Shown here: positions 8,419 to 16,499 of the stretch, one piece after another
Layout of the letters: each line of letters starts with the position of its first letter
How positions within the stretch are numbered: position 1 is the stretch's first letter
Origin: Betaproteobacteria bacterium
GTDB taxonomy: Bacteria; Pseudomonadota; Gammaproteobacteria; Burkholderiales; Burkholderiaceae_A
Length of the DNA stretch: 45,170 bases
Direction: 5' to 3'
NCBI GenBank assembly: GCA_028139135.1
Contig: JAOINB010000001.1
Span: 1-45,170, forward strand
The notes under the pieces: model-generated
What the model was told of the DNA's origin: nothing
Databases searched by the model: none
What the model saw: the letters and a program-made list of their open reading frames with translations, nothing else
Made by a program: the position numbers and the translations under genes

Positions 8419-9256
8419 GAGGAGAAATACTCTTTATTAAAGAATCTATATATTGACTTACACCATTGCTCAAATCAGAGAACGTGAACCACTTAAATGT
8501 TTTCAAAAGCAGGTCAGAATTTCCATAATAAAAGTTGTTCGTGGCTGTTGTATCTAAGATTTCCGTTCGTAAATTGGGAATTTTCTTTTCTAATATTTCT
8601 AACGGCTCTGAAAGGCGTAGTGGTCTTTCCTGAGTAAAGTTAAAAGTACCATGGACCTTAACGTTTGAGTTAATCCAAAAAACAATAAACTTTGCAAGGT
8701 CATTAACTGATACGTAAGAGAACAACCCATCCTGCTTGATTTGTGCGGTTTTTTCTCTAACTGCTTGATTCGTCAATGAGGGTATAAGTCTTCTGCTCTC
8801 TTCCCCACTACCAAATATTCCAAAAACCCTTAAATTTAAATAACCACTGCCTAAATGTCGATCGAGTAGTAAGGTTGAGACATATTTTGAGATTCCGTAG
8901 ACATCCCCTGGTACATGCTTACCCCAATATGCTTCACTAACATTTTTGGGGCAGTTGAATCGGTCGTATTCGGCACCAGACCCGATTTGAATGAAGTGTG
9001 TATCCGGCGTCAAAGCAGCAAGCAAATTTGTAACACTCTGTATATTTTCCCCGATGGTATCAACCTTAATAGCAGCGTTGATTAGAACATCTGGTTTAAA
9101 CTCTTGGAAGTATGCTTTTACAGCGCTTCTATCTGTTAAATCTAATTCCCAGCTCCTCGGACATCTCAAGGTAATATCTGCAACTCTACTTATACTTCTT
9201 TTTAGATTAGAACCAATAAATCCACCGGACCCTAAAAGTAAACAATTAATTTTCAT
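8411..9256 (-). CDS. NAD-dependent epimerase/dehydratase (extended SDR)
   Basis: Extended short-chain dehydrogenase of 281 aa, shorter than RmlB/GalE types and closer to RmlD- or RfbJ-like reductases. The N-terminal glycine motif is LLGSGGFIGSNLKR. The catalytic Ser/Thr region is IQIGSGAEYDR, and YGISKY supplies the YxxxK pair. SYVSVNDLAKFIVF is the usual substrate-domain segment. It likely reduces or epimerises a keto-deoxysugar nucleotide in the cytoplasm. With rfbFGH nearby, a CDP-4-keto-3,6-dideoxyglucose reductase (abequose or paratose synthase type) is a reasonable guess. It overlaps the downstream radical SAM gene by 8 bp, so the two probably act in one pathway. A dTDP-sugar reductase cannot be ruled out. 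Confidence 0.85.
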   Translation of the reverse strand: MKINCLLLGSGGFIGSNLKRSISRVADITLRCPRSWELDLTDRSAVKAYFQEFKPDVLINAAIKVDTIGENIQSVTNLLAALTPDTHFIQIGSGAEYDRFNCPKNVSEAYWGKHVPGDVYGISKYVSTLLLDRHLGSGYLNLRVFGIFGSGEESRRLIPSLTNQAVREKTAQIKQDGLFSYVSVNDLAKFIVFWINSNVKVHGTFNFTQERPLRLSEPLEILEKKIPNLRTEILDTTATNNFYYGNSDLLLKTFKWFTFSDLSNGVSQYIDSLIKSISPHD

Positions 9257-9521
9257 CTAACTAGGCTTTTCTGCCATTAAGTAAGAGCTGTTCTTTTTTA
9301 ACAATCGGAACAAATCTTTCTAAATGTATAAAGCCATGTGACACTTTGACGACGACTTTACAGTGGTGTTTAAGTTTTTTTGTTTGCTTGCTCATATATT
9401 TTATTATGAATGCATCAAATTATAATTTAATAACCCACCGGTTAATTGATTAAAATTCGTTCATTGCCTAAATCTTTCTTTAAAGGCGAATTAGCATATT
9501 CCAAGATCTTCGATTTAATAG

Positions 9522-10664
9522 TCAAAACCTTCTGTCAATAACTGGTGAGTCAGTGAAGCAGTAGACTTCTAGAGTATATCTTATTTCCTCGTTTATTGTC
9601 GATATTACTTGTTCTGTGTAAGCTCCGGGCAGCATCAGTAATAAAACATCAGTAGGCTTTTTAAAAAAATCCTTCGGGGAAATGATCCTCAACCCCGTAT
9701 TTGGAGCGAATTTATTTTGTTTAAAAAGCGCAGAGTCTACGATATCACGTACTAGCATCTCCCTTCGTTGAGTCATTGCCAGTAGTGTCAAACTCCGATG
9801 TCCTGCTCCCCATACCGAAACAGATTTACCAACTGCATTTTTTTCTTTGAGAAAAACTTCTAAAGCCTCTAAGGTATCAGTAAAAATTTGTAACTTATCA
9901 GATATAGCGAATTTTTCTTTTTTTCTTGCGATAATAACATGATCATTGTCATTATTTTTTGTGTAATACTGCAAAACTTCGAAGCCATTACTCATCAATA
10001 AAATCCTTAAAGAATTCTCAGTGAAGTAACTCAAATGATCTGGTATGAGTTCATAAAAAGCGCCTTTTGCAAGTAAATACTCAAATCTAGGCACAGAAAT
10101 ATAAATGATTCCATTGTCTACCAAATGCTCATGAAAACAATTTAAAAACAACCTCGGGTTGGGATGATGCTCTAAAAAGTTGTTACAAACCAGTAGGTCG
10201 AATTTCTTTGACATGGTAAATCCAGGAAAATAACCTGACAAAACATTACTGGAAATGTATTTTCCAGCCTCGATAGAGTCAGAATACTCAATACCAACAG
10301 CGTTAAAGCCCATATTTCCCAATAAACTAACGAAAGATCCTTTCCCGGCACCAACTTCAAGCAACTCAGCATTAGGATTTATGTGAAAATCTTTAACAAT
10401 TTTTTTCCATTCCTTTTGTAAATTTTCACGGCTTTTTTCTCCTAACGAAGCCGCTGTAATGACAGATTTGTAGTAATCCACTGGGATTGAATCAATCTGT
10501 ATGAGATCGCACGCAAGACATTGCAACAGTTGGATTTTCCCAGACTTTAGCTTTAACGCGAGTTCTTTTGAGTCACAGAATGCTTGAGCAGAAGGTGGAA
10601 ACCCTTCGAAACTCCCCAGAACTATTAGATTCTTCGAATCGCAGGATCTACAATACATTTTCAA
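9522..10664 (-). CDS. SAM-dependent sugar C-methyltransferase-like, three domains
   Basis: Protein of 380 aa with the layout of TylC3/NovU-type sugar C-methyltransferases. The N-terminal zinc-binding domain has two Cys pairs (C5/C8 and C49/C52) and the FPPSAQAF stretch. The central class I methyltransferase has a SAM-binding strand, LLEVGAGKGSFVSLLG, and VCNNFLEHHPNP. The C-terminal Rossmann-like domain has VSVWGAGHRSLTLLA. In known members the substrate is a 4-keto-deoxysugar nucleotide methylated at the neighbouring carbon. The rfbFGH product is such a 4-keto sugar, although it is CDP-linked whereas the studied enzymes use dTDP sugars. It is flanked by 120- and 265-bp gaps, so it may be transcribed alone. 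Fold confident, substrate inferred. Confidence 0.85.
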   Translation of the reverse strand: MKMYCRSCDSKNLIVLGSFEGFPPSAQAFCDSKELALKLKSGKIQLLQCLACDLIQIDSIPVDYYKSVITAASLGEKSRENLQKEWKKIVKDFHINPNAELLEVGAGKGSFVSLLGNMGFNAVGIEYSDSIEAGKYISSNVLSGYFPGFTMSKKFDLLVCNNFLEHHPNPRLFLNCFHEHLVDNGIIYISVPRFEYLLAKGAFYELIPDHLSYFTENSLRILLMSNGFEVLQYYTKNNDNDHVIIARKKEKFAISDKLQIFTDTLEALEVFLKEKNAVGKSVSVWGAGHRSLTLLAMTQRREMLVRDIVDSALFKQNKFAPNTGLRIISPKDFFKKPTDVLLLMLPGAYTEQVISTINEEIRYTLEVYCFTDSPVIDRRF

Positions 10665-10785
10665 AACTTAAATTTTTCATTTTAAAAGTTTCCATAAAAT
10701 GACCACTTTATATAATCAACTAATTCATTTTTTAAATCTAGTTAGAAAACACGGCAAACTTGTAATACTTGCATAAAAACGGACT

Positions 10786-11418
10786 TCATAAAAATTTAAG
10801 TATATTCTTAATAGCATTTATTTCTATTATTTTTAAGTTAACAAATTCCTCACCAAAATTACCATAACCATCGGTAAATCTTACAAACTGCCATCCAGCT
10901 CTTATTGCACACTGATAATCCTCCTTACTATCACCCACCATAACTGTATAGTTTACCTCAGGAAATGTATTCCTAATCTCAATTAACCCGGTGGGATTTG
11001 GCTTTTTAGGAACGTCATCACTAGTAAGAACTAAATCTAAATATTGAAAAATTTTGTGGTGCAAAAGAGTTTTCATTGCAAGAGCCCGAGGTTTATTTGT
11101 AAAAACGACAACATAAACCTCCATCTTTTTTAGATCCCTAATTGTTTCTAATACTCCAGGAAATAATTTTTCTCCTGATAAATCCATTTCTTCATATATT
11201 GTTCTAAAAGTTCTCAGAATTTTATCAAAGTCACCTTTCATAACCTTTGAGAGAAACTCACCACCTCCCTTACTCATCACGGGTCTGACAAGATCTCTTT
11301 GCGAATCGTAATCAATATTTTTATAGATATACTCGTCCATAGTGTTGAGAATTTGCAGAACAGTTGGAAAACTATCCACAAGGGTTCCATCAAGATCAAA
11401 AGTAACAATTTTTTTCAA
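10786..11418 (-). CDS. HAD-superfamily phosphatase, phosphoglycolate phosphatase-like
   Basis: Protein of 210 aa with all four HAD motifs: FDLDGTLVDS (catalytic aspartates), VVFTNKPRAL, the Lys in SDDVPKKPNPTGL, and VMVGDSKEDYQCA. A helical cap lies between motifs I and II (residues ~15-85). The closest general type is the Gph/PglP group of small-molecule phosphatases. Within a sugar island it may dephosphorylate an intermediate, for example a phosphorylated ulosonate or heptose, or it may be a repair phosphatase. It stands alone with a 544-bp gap upstream and 121 bp downstream. Start taken at the ATG directly before KKIVTFDLDGT, the family's normal N-terminus. Confidence 0.82.
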   Translation of the reverse strand: MKKIVTFDLDGTLVDSFPTVLQILNTMDEYIYKNIDYDSQRDLVRPVMSKGGGEFLSKVMKGDFDKILRTFRTIYEEMDLSGEKLFPGVLETIRDLKKMEVYVVVFTNKPRALAMKTLLHHKIFQYLDLVLTSDDVPKKPNPTGLIEIRNTFPEVNYTVMVGDSKEDYQCAIRAGWQFVRFTDGYGNFGEEFVNLKIIEINAIKNILKFL

Positions 11419-11962
11419 TGAATATCCAATTGAACTAAAGTTGACGTATAAGACACAACGATATTATTTAATTTTTTGAGCAATAAAAACCAAAATTATA
11501 GCTTATGAGCTCAGTCTTATCCTGATTGATTAGGGTAGGAAAATACCCAGTATGAGATACCTAATAAATTATTGTCTAATTTTTCATAAACAATTACATA
11601 TATATCATATCAGGTTATCTCGAGATATTTCGTACAAAGATAAAAACTAAGTTTACCTGACTGAGAAGATCTATCTTTTTATGGTATCTTCGAATAGGGG
11701 ATGCCGTTGATGAACTAAAAAAATGAGGACGAAGATCCTTTCAATGCCTTTGTCGTATCGCTTATTTATCCCGTTGGGCTGACAACTAAATGTTCATGAA
11801 AATAATTGTTATTTAACAATTTTAAGAGAATGACATTTTGCAATTCATTTCCATACTGCCGTATGGACGTAGTGCATATCGAAGTATGATTTTCTGGGTT
11901 GCAATTTTCCTCAAGTTTTTTTTATTCATTTTTTTATGATTATAAAATCATTTTCTTCTTCA
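11419..11962. other. Gene-free interval with short hairpin
   Basis: About 540 bp without an intact gene. A hairpin at 11851-11866 pairs CCATAC with GTATGG around TGCC. T-runs between about 11917 and 11936 sit just past the stop of the radical SAM gene (its 3' side) and could help terminate transcription in part. Several short open frames are broken by stops. I see no IS ends, RNA gene or long repeats. Confidence 0.4.
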
Positions 11963-13141
11963 TTAGACGGAAAATTTCAGTACATGCTCTCCTTTCCTTT
12001 TTTCACCTTCATTTTTTACCCATTGATTCTTGCCATGGATCTCCTCTTTGGTGACATTGTACACTTCAAAAATCTTTTCTTTGTGGCTATCCAAATCGTC
12101 ATCCATACAAACTGTCAATGCATCGCAGTTCTTGCAAACATCAACCTTACTTCTCTCTCCCCTCGCCATAGCAATTCGTAAATCTCTCATTTTCTTACCA
12201 TTCCAAATTGCTTTAGCGGAATCATTTTTTGCATTTCCAATAACCAGTTGATTCGACCAGTCCAACATACAAGGATGAACTACTCCAAACGGGGTGTAAC
12301 ACAGATACATAAAGGGAAAGCCACAAATTTCTCTTTTCTTATTTATTTTTTGACCGAAGATTCCTGTAGTAGCATCACGATTTTGCTTATCAACTTGAGC
12401 ATCTGGCCATTGAGGAGCAACTTTTTCTATAAAAATTTCGTCACAAATGTTACCAAATGTATTGTAGAAATACTCTCTTTCTTTCTTAGTAAATACAAAT
12501 TGTCTATTATTACCCTTCTCTAAGGCGTATGTCTGGTCAATCACCTTAACGTACAACTTACAGTTTTTCCTAACCTCATAAAGATTGGAGATATTCCTTA
12601 TCAGCTTCTCCATATCTATTTTTATACCAGCCACCTCTTTATATCTTTCTGATGTTAAGCCTTGCAAAGAAACGTTAATTATATCCATGCCGGCATCAAT
12701 AATTTCCTTGTTTAATTTAGGACTCAATTTCGATCCGTTAGTAAAAACCTCAATAATCTCTGTTACATTACTTTCCTTAATATAAGCAACCATTTTGGGA
12801 AAATCCTTATGAAGCATCGGTTCTCCATTATTGCCAATTTTTATTTTTTTAACAGGTTGATCAAATTCTTTCAAATCATCAATAATTTTTTTAAACAAGT
12901 CAAAAGTCATCATACCCTCTTTAAGGCCCGATAACTTTTTTGCATCCCTATCAGCCTGGAAGCAGTAAGAACATCTGAAATTGCAGATGCTGCAAATGTC
13001 TATGTGCACTGAATAAGGAGTGTTTAAAGGAATCTCATTAGGTAGAGATTTTTTTTTAGAAGAGTATAACCTCGGTACAATATCAGCATCGAATTCGAGA
13101 TTTTTTGACACCTTATCATCGGAAAATGTTTTTTCTAGCAT
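11963..13141 (-). CDS. Radical SAM/SPASM protein
   Basis: Protein of 392 aa. The radical SAM core begins at about residue 50, with CSICNFRCSYCFQADRD carrying CxxxCxxC. GNNGEPMLHKDF is the usual second strand (GEP) that contacts SAM. The C-terminal SPASM region has the cysteines CGFPFMYLCYTPFGVVHPC and DVCKNCDALTVC, which bind auxiliary clusters. It ends in a Lys/Glu-rich tail. Family members modify peptides or sugars, and several polysaccharide loci encode them, but the substrate cannot be read from sequence. It follows the FGGY kinase gene on the same strand after a 179-bp gap, so it may be the last gene of that operon or have its own promoter. It shares no close similarity by eye with the other radical SAM protein beyond the core motifs. 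Confidence 0.85.
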   Translation of the reverse strand: MLEKTFSDDKVSKNLEFDADIVPRLYSSKKKSLPNEIPLNTPYSVHIDICSICNFRCSYCFQADRDAKKLSGLKEGMMTFDLFKKIIDDLKEFDQPVKKIKIGNNGEPMLHKDFPKMVAYIKESNVTEIIEVFTNGSKLSPKLNKEIIDAGMDIINVSLQGLTSERYKEVAGIKIDMEKLIRNISNLYEVRKNCKLYVKVIDQTYALEKGNNRQFVFTKKEREYFYNTFGNICDEIFIEKVAPQWPDAQVDKQNRDATTGIFGQKINKKREICGFPFMYLCYTPFGVVHPCMLDWSNQLVIGNAKNDSAKAIWNGKKMRDLRIAMARGERSKVDVCKNCDALTVCMDDDLDSHKEKIFEVYNVTKEEIHGKNQWVKNEGEKRKGEHVLKFSV

Positions 13142-13320
13142 TAACTTACCCTAAACTTCCTTTTACTTAAATGTCACGATCCAGCAAAATGGATCAAAAT
13201 AATATACACCCTATATTTCACAATAATAACAGACATTCTTTTATTTATTTATTGAAATTCTTTTAAAATTTAGAGTTCTGTATCATTTCCTTCGAAAATA
13301 GTCTGATTCTAACCTCAATT

Positions 13321-14664
13321 TTAAGTAGTACTAATGTTTTCTAGATGACTAAGTTTTAGCAAACCGTCTAAAGTTTCCTCACCTGTGTGTGGATAAAAAA
13401 TCTTTACCTCTTTATTTAATAAGATTTGCAAAGTCTCAGGAACAAATTTTACTTTTCTGCCTAGCCCGCCGAAAACGATTATGAAATTACGTTTTTTTTG
13501 CTGATCTAAATTTTCGATAATTTTTACGTACTGTAACAGCCAAGATAAAGCTAATGATGACAAAAAATTTGAATGGTTCAGATTGTTCTCTCTAATATTT
13601 TTAATAGCCCCCCCTTCGAATTGATCTCGATTATTTGAAAAAAGATTCAAATCGATATTTAAGTTAGCGTCCATTACTTCCGAAGTTGTAAGATTATAAA
13701 ATCTGTGCCAAAAGAAGGGCTGTCCATTGGAGGACGTCGCAATTTCATCAAAAAAATTGGCAAACGAACTCAAAACTCGGCCTGAGGGAATATGAGAAAA
13801 GACAGTGTATTTTCTTTTGTTAAAAAAACCGGGTCTAGTTTCATAACTATGGAACTCGTCACTGTAATTACAAATAATTTGCGACCCTGTTCCAATGTTT
13901 ATACCGTAGCTATCATCCCGATCTTTTGTAGCTCCATACATAGCAGCTTGCATATCTCCAAGCCCACCAAAAACTTTAATACTTTGGCCCATGTAATGTA
14001 TTGTCCCAATCGGCTCTCTGATGTTTGTAACTTTGGGGAAAATAATCTGAGTGTTTTCTAAACCTAATACCTTTAATAAACTACACGACCACTTCTCATT
14101 GTTTATATCGTAGAGGCCAGTTGCAGCCGCCAAAGTCCCATTTATCTTAGCGTTTTTTTCTCCCGCACACCAAAGAATCCAATCTGCTAACGTGAATATT
14201 CTAACTTTTTTCGGAATGATACCTTGAGCCGTTAGAGCAGCTAAGGTCACGAATGGAAGACCAGGCTTTAAATTCATACCAGAAATTTCAAAAAACATCT
14301 CTGAATTCGCTAATAAACATTCGAATAAGCTACTCTTGTTTTTTTTTATAAAAATAGATCTCTGGTCTCTCCACCCGATATATTTGGAAAAAATATTACC
14401 TTTATGATCAGTAAATATAGCCCCATGCATCTCACAGCATAACCAAATAGACTCTATGCTATATTTGTCTTCGATAAGATTTGTAAGAACCCCTTTTAAA
14501 ATTTGCCAGTATTCGAAGGGATCATTTTCAACCTCTCCTCTTTCTGAGTAGGTTGGAGAGGGAGATTTTACTTCTAATGATTTTACTAAGCAGTCTTTTT
14601 TTTTATCCCACAAAGCAATCTTGATTCTACTTGCACCATAATCGATTAAAAGTATGGTATTCAT
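13321..14664 (-). CDS. FGGY-family carbohydrate kinase
   Basis: Sugar kinase of 447 aa, a little shorter than xylulokinase (~480-500). The N-terminal ATP/phosphate loop is LLIDYGASRIKIALWD. A sugar-contact segment, CCEMHGAIFTD, resembles GQMHG of xylulokinase-type enzymes. The putative catalytic base is Asp237 in FGGLGDMQAAMYGA, followed by the adenosine-binding NIGTGSQI and a C-terminal FGGLGRKVKF. FGGY kinases usually phosphorylate a terminal hydroxyl of a free ketose or polyol. The stop of the AroB-like gene is one base upstream, so the kinase and cyclase are translated together. Since AroB-fold cyclases need a phosphorylated substrate, this kinase may supply it. The substrate is unknown and a role in simple pentose use is unlikely given the neighbours. 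Confidence 0.85.
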   Translation of the reverse strand: MNTILLIDYGASRIKIALWDKKKDCLVKSLEVKSPSPTYSERGEVENDPFEYWQILKGVLTNLIEDKYSIESIWLCCEMHGAIFTDHKGNIFSKYIGWRDQRSIFIKKNKSSLFECLLANSEMFFEISGMNLKPGLPFVTLAALTAQGIIPKKVRIFTLADWILWCAGEKNAKINGTLAAATGLYDINNEKWSCSLLKVLGLENTQIIFPKVTNIREPIGTIHYMGQSIKVFGGLGDMQAAMYGATKDRDDSYGINIGTGSQIICNYSDEFHSYETRPGFFNKRKYTVFSHIPSGRVLSSFANFFDEIATSSNGQPFFWHRFYNLTTSEVMDANLNIDLNLFSNNRDQFEGGAIKNIRENNLNHSNFLSSLALSWLLQYVKIIENLDQQKKRNFIIVFGGLGRKVKFVPETLQILLNKEVKIFYPHTGEETLDGLLKLSHLENISTT

Positions 14665-14665
14665 T

Positions 14666-15811
14666 TTAATTAAAATAGCTAATCACTTGTTTTATTTTAT
14701 TGTCAATCAATCTCTCATTTTCGTCATTAAGCTCAAATTTTATAAAGCTAATTGCTCCTATTTTTTCTAATGATGCAAGTATCAAATTTTTCCCTTCGGT
14801 TTTCTTGTCCAATTTTAGTAATGATATGATATTTTCTGTCTTGGTCATTACAAGGATATCGACGTATTTTTTAGGTATTATTTTTTTTGCAGATTTAAGT
14901 ATTTTATTTTTTTCCATCTCATTCAGTAAACCGAAAGCCTCCGCGATTTCATTCTCAACGAGAATCCCTATCGATACCCCAACGCCATGAGGAATTTTAT
15001 AATTAGTCATTGCTTCTAATGCGTGACCAATACTGTGTCCATAATTCATGGAACGTCTGTGATTTTTGTCAAACTCATCGCACTCTACGACTAACTTTTT
15101 TATCTTAAGAGAAATCTCTATCAATCTTCGTATGGCAACTTCATCCCCCTCCAAAAATTTCCCTAAATTTTTTTCAAACAAAGAGAGTGAGGCATAACCT
15201 CCGGTTATACAAAGTCGCAGCACCTCACCCAATCCTGAAAAAATTGCGTCTTTCCCCAGGGATTTGTTAAACATGAGATCAATCATAACTTTTTTGGGCG
15301 CAGAAAATAAACCTAAGAGATTTTTTGCTTGGCCATAATTTATCGCAGTTTTTCCTCCGCAGCAACTGTCACTTTGGGAGAGCAAAGTAGTGGGAAAGTA
15401 AATCCATGGGATACCTCTTTTGTAAAGCTTAGTGGAAAAGGCTCCGAGATCTTGCAAAATTCCACCACCGATAACAATTACCGAAGTTTTTTTTGTGACA
15501 TTTTTCTCTCTGTAAAAGTCAACGATTTTAAGTACCTCTTGAATTTCCTTATTTTCCTCGACTGCTGTAACAAGATAAGTTCTACTATCAAGTTGGCTTG
15601 ACGTAAAAAACAATTTTTTAACTTCGTTGTCAATTAATATAACCGGAGGTTCATTGTCTTTCTGTAAGTTAGAGATATCCTCTACGCTTTGCCCATGGTT
15701 GAGAAAGTTAATTGAGTAAGGGTCAGGGTACGAGCATATATCTAATGCTTCACAAAAATCATTTTCGATCGAATAATTGAATTTTCGTTTGTCAATATAG
15801 AATTCGTTCAT
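14666..15811 (-). CDS. Sugar phosphate cyclase of the 3-dehydroquinate synthase (AroB) fold
   Basis: Protein of 381 aa. The NAD site is IGGGILQDLGAF (~114-125), followed by the family signature LLSQSDSCCGGKTAIN (143-158) and AKNLLG. Likely metal ligands are Glu196 (GLGEVLR), His259 (NYGHSIGH) and His275 (PHG). By hand alignment to dehydroquinate synthase, Lys238, Arg252 and Asn256 match residues that I recall as contacting the substrate carboxylate or ring. A notable change is Arg199 where AroB has Lys (EVIK to EVLR), and the DERE motif is DEFD. The enzyme would oxidise, eliminate phosphate from and cyclise a sugar phosphate, probably one with a carboxylate. A housekeeping aroB role is unlikely because it lies inside a polysaccharide operon. 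Start and end overlap or abut neighbours (4-bp ATGA with the SDR). Confidence 0.85.
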   Translation of the reverse strand: MNEFYIDKRKFNYSIENDFCEALDICSYPDPYSINFLNHGQSVEDISNLQKDNEPPVILIDNEVKKLFFTSSQLDSRTYLVTAVEENKEIQEVLKIVDFYREKNVTKKTSVIVIGGGILQDLGAFSTKLYKRGIPWIYFPTTLLSQSDSCCGGKTAINYGQAKNLLGLFSAPKKVMIDLMFNKSLGKDAIFSGLGEVLRLCITGGYASLSLFEKNLGKFLEGDEVAIRRLIEISLKIKKLVVECDEFDKNHRRSMNYGHSIGHALEAMTNYKIPHGVGVSIGILVENEIAEAFGLLNEMEKNKILKSAKKIIPKKYVDILVMTKTENIISLLKLDKKTEGKNLILASLEKIGAISFIKFELNDENERLIDNKIKQVISYFN

Positions 15812-16494
15812 ATCAGCCCTGAGTAAAAACCACCAATTGAAAACCCTCCATCAACTACAATATTTTGCCCATTAATATATGTATTTTTTGCAGAGCATAA
15901 AAAGTAAGCAATCTCTGCAATATCATCAGGCATTCCTAATCTCTGTAGAGGAATTAATTGCTCAATTTTTTTGATTTGATCCTCAGTATTATTGGAGGAT
16001 GTCATTTTTGTGTCCACATATCCAGGGGATATTGAATTAACGAGGACACCATTTCCGGATAATTCTATCGCCAAATTTTTCACAACTCCGTTTAATGCAT
16101 GTTTAGATAGAGTATAAGGGAGCCGGTCAATTCTTGATGTAGTTCCGTACAGAGAAGATATAACCAGCACTCTTCCGTAATTATTTTTTATCCAACCTTT
16201 GAGGAGCACTTTGGTAACGTTTAAAAATCCCAAAACATTAACATTGACGGAATAAGATAAATCTTCAAATGAAATATCTATGAATCGTTTCGGTATGTTA
16301 ACCGCTGCACAATGTATCAAAACATCATACTCTTTATGGTTTTTATTGAAAAATTTTGTAATTTCTTGATTGTTACCTAAATCAAAATCACGTCTACCAA
16401 CCTGTTTTACTTCAAATCCGTTTAACCGAAATTTGGCGGATATCGACTTACCAATGTCTCCATTACCACCTAATATGAGAGCATTTTTAGCCAC
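15808..16494 (-). CDS. Short-chain dehydrogenase/reductase (classical SDR)
   Basis: Classical SDR of 228 aa. The glycine-rich cofactor loop reads LILGGNGDIGKS, and the following GRRDFDL suggests NADP(H) preference through the two arginines. The catalytic set is IHCAAVN (the NNAG equivalent), VISSLYG (Ser) and LPYTLSKHAL (Tyr and Lys), with the SPGYVDT loop after it. It would reduce a ketone or oxidise an alcohol in the cytoplasm. It overlaps the AroB-like gene by four bases and follows the NeuB-like gene by five, so the three form a translationally coupled set. Reduction of the keto group made by the cyclase is the simplest role, by analogy with AroE acting after AroB. Direct evidence of substrate is absent. 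Confidence 0.88.
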   Translation of the reverse strand: MAKNALILGGNGDIGKSISAKFRLNGFEVKQVGRRDFDLGNNQEITKFFNKNHKEYDVLIHCAAVNIPKRFIDISFEDLSYSVNVNVLGFLNVTKVLLKGWIKNNYGRVLVISSLYGTTSRIDRLPYTLSKHALNGVVKNLAIELSGNGVLVNSISPGYVDTKMTSSNNTEDQIKKIEQLIPLQRLGMPDDIAEIAYFLCSAKNTYINGQNIVVDGGFSIGGFYSGLI

Positions 16495-16499
16495 GTTAT

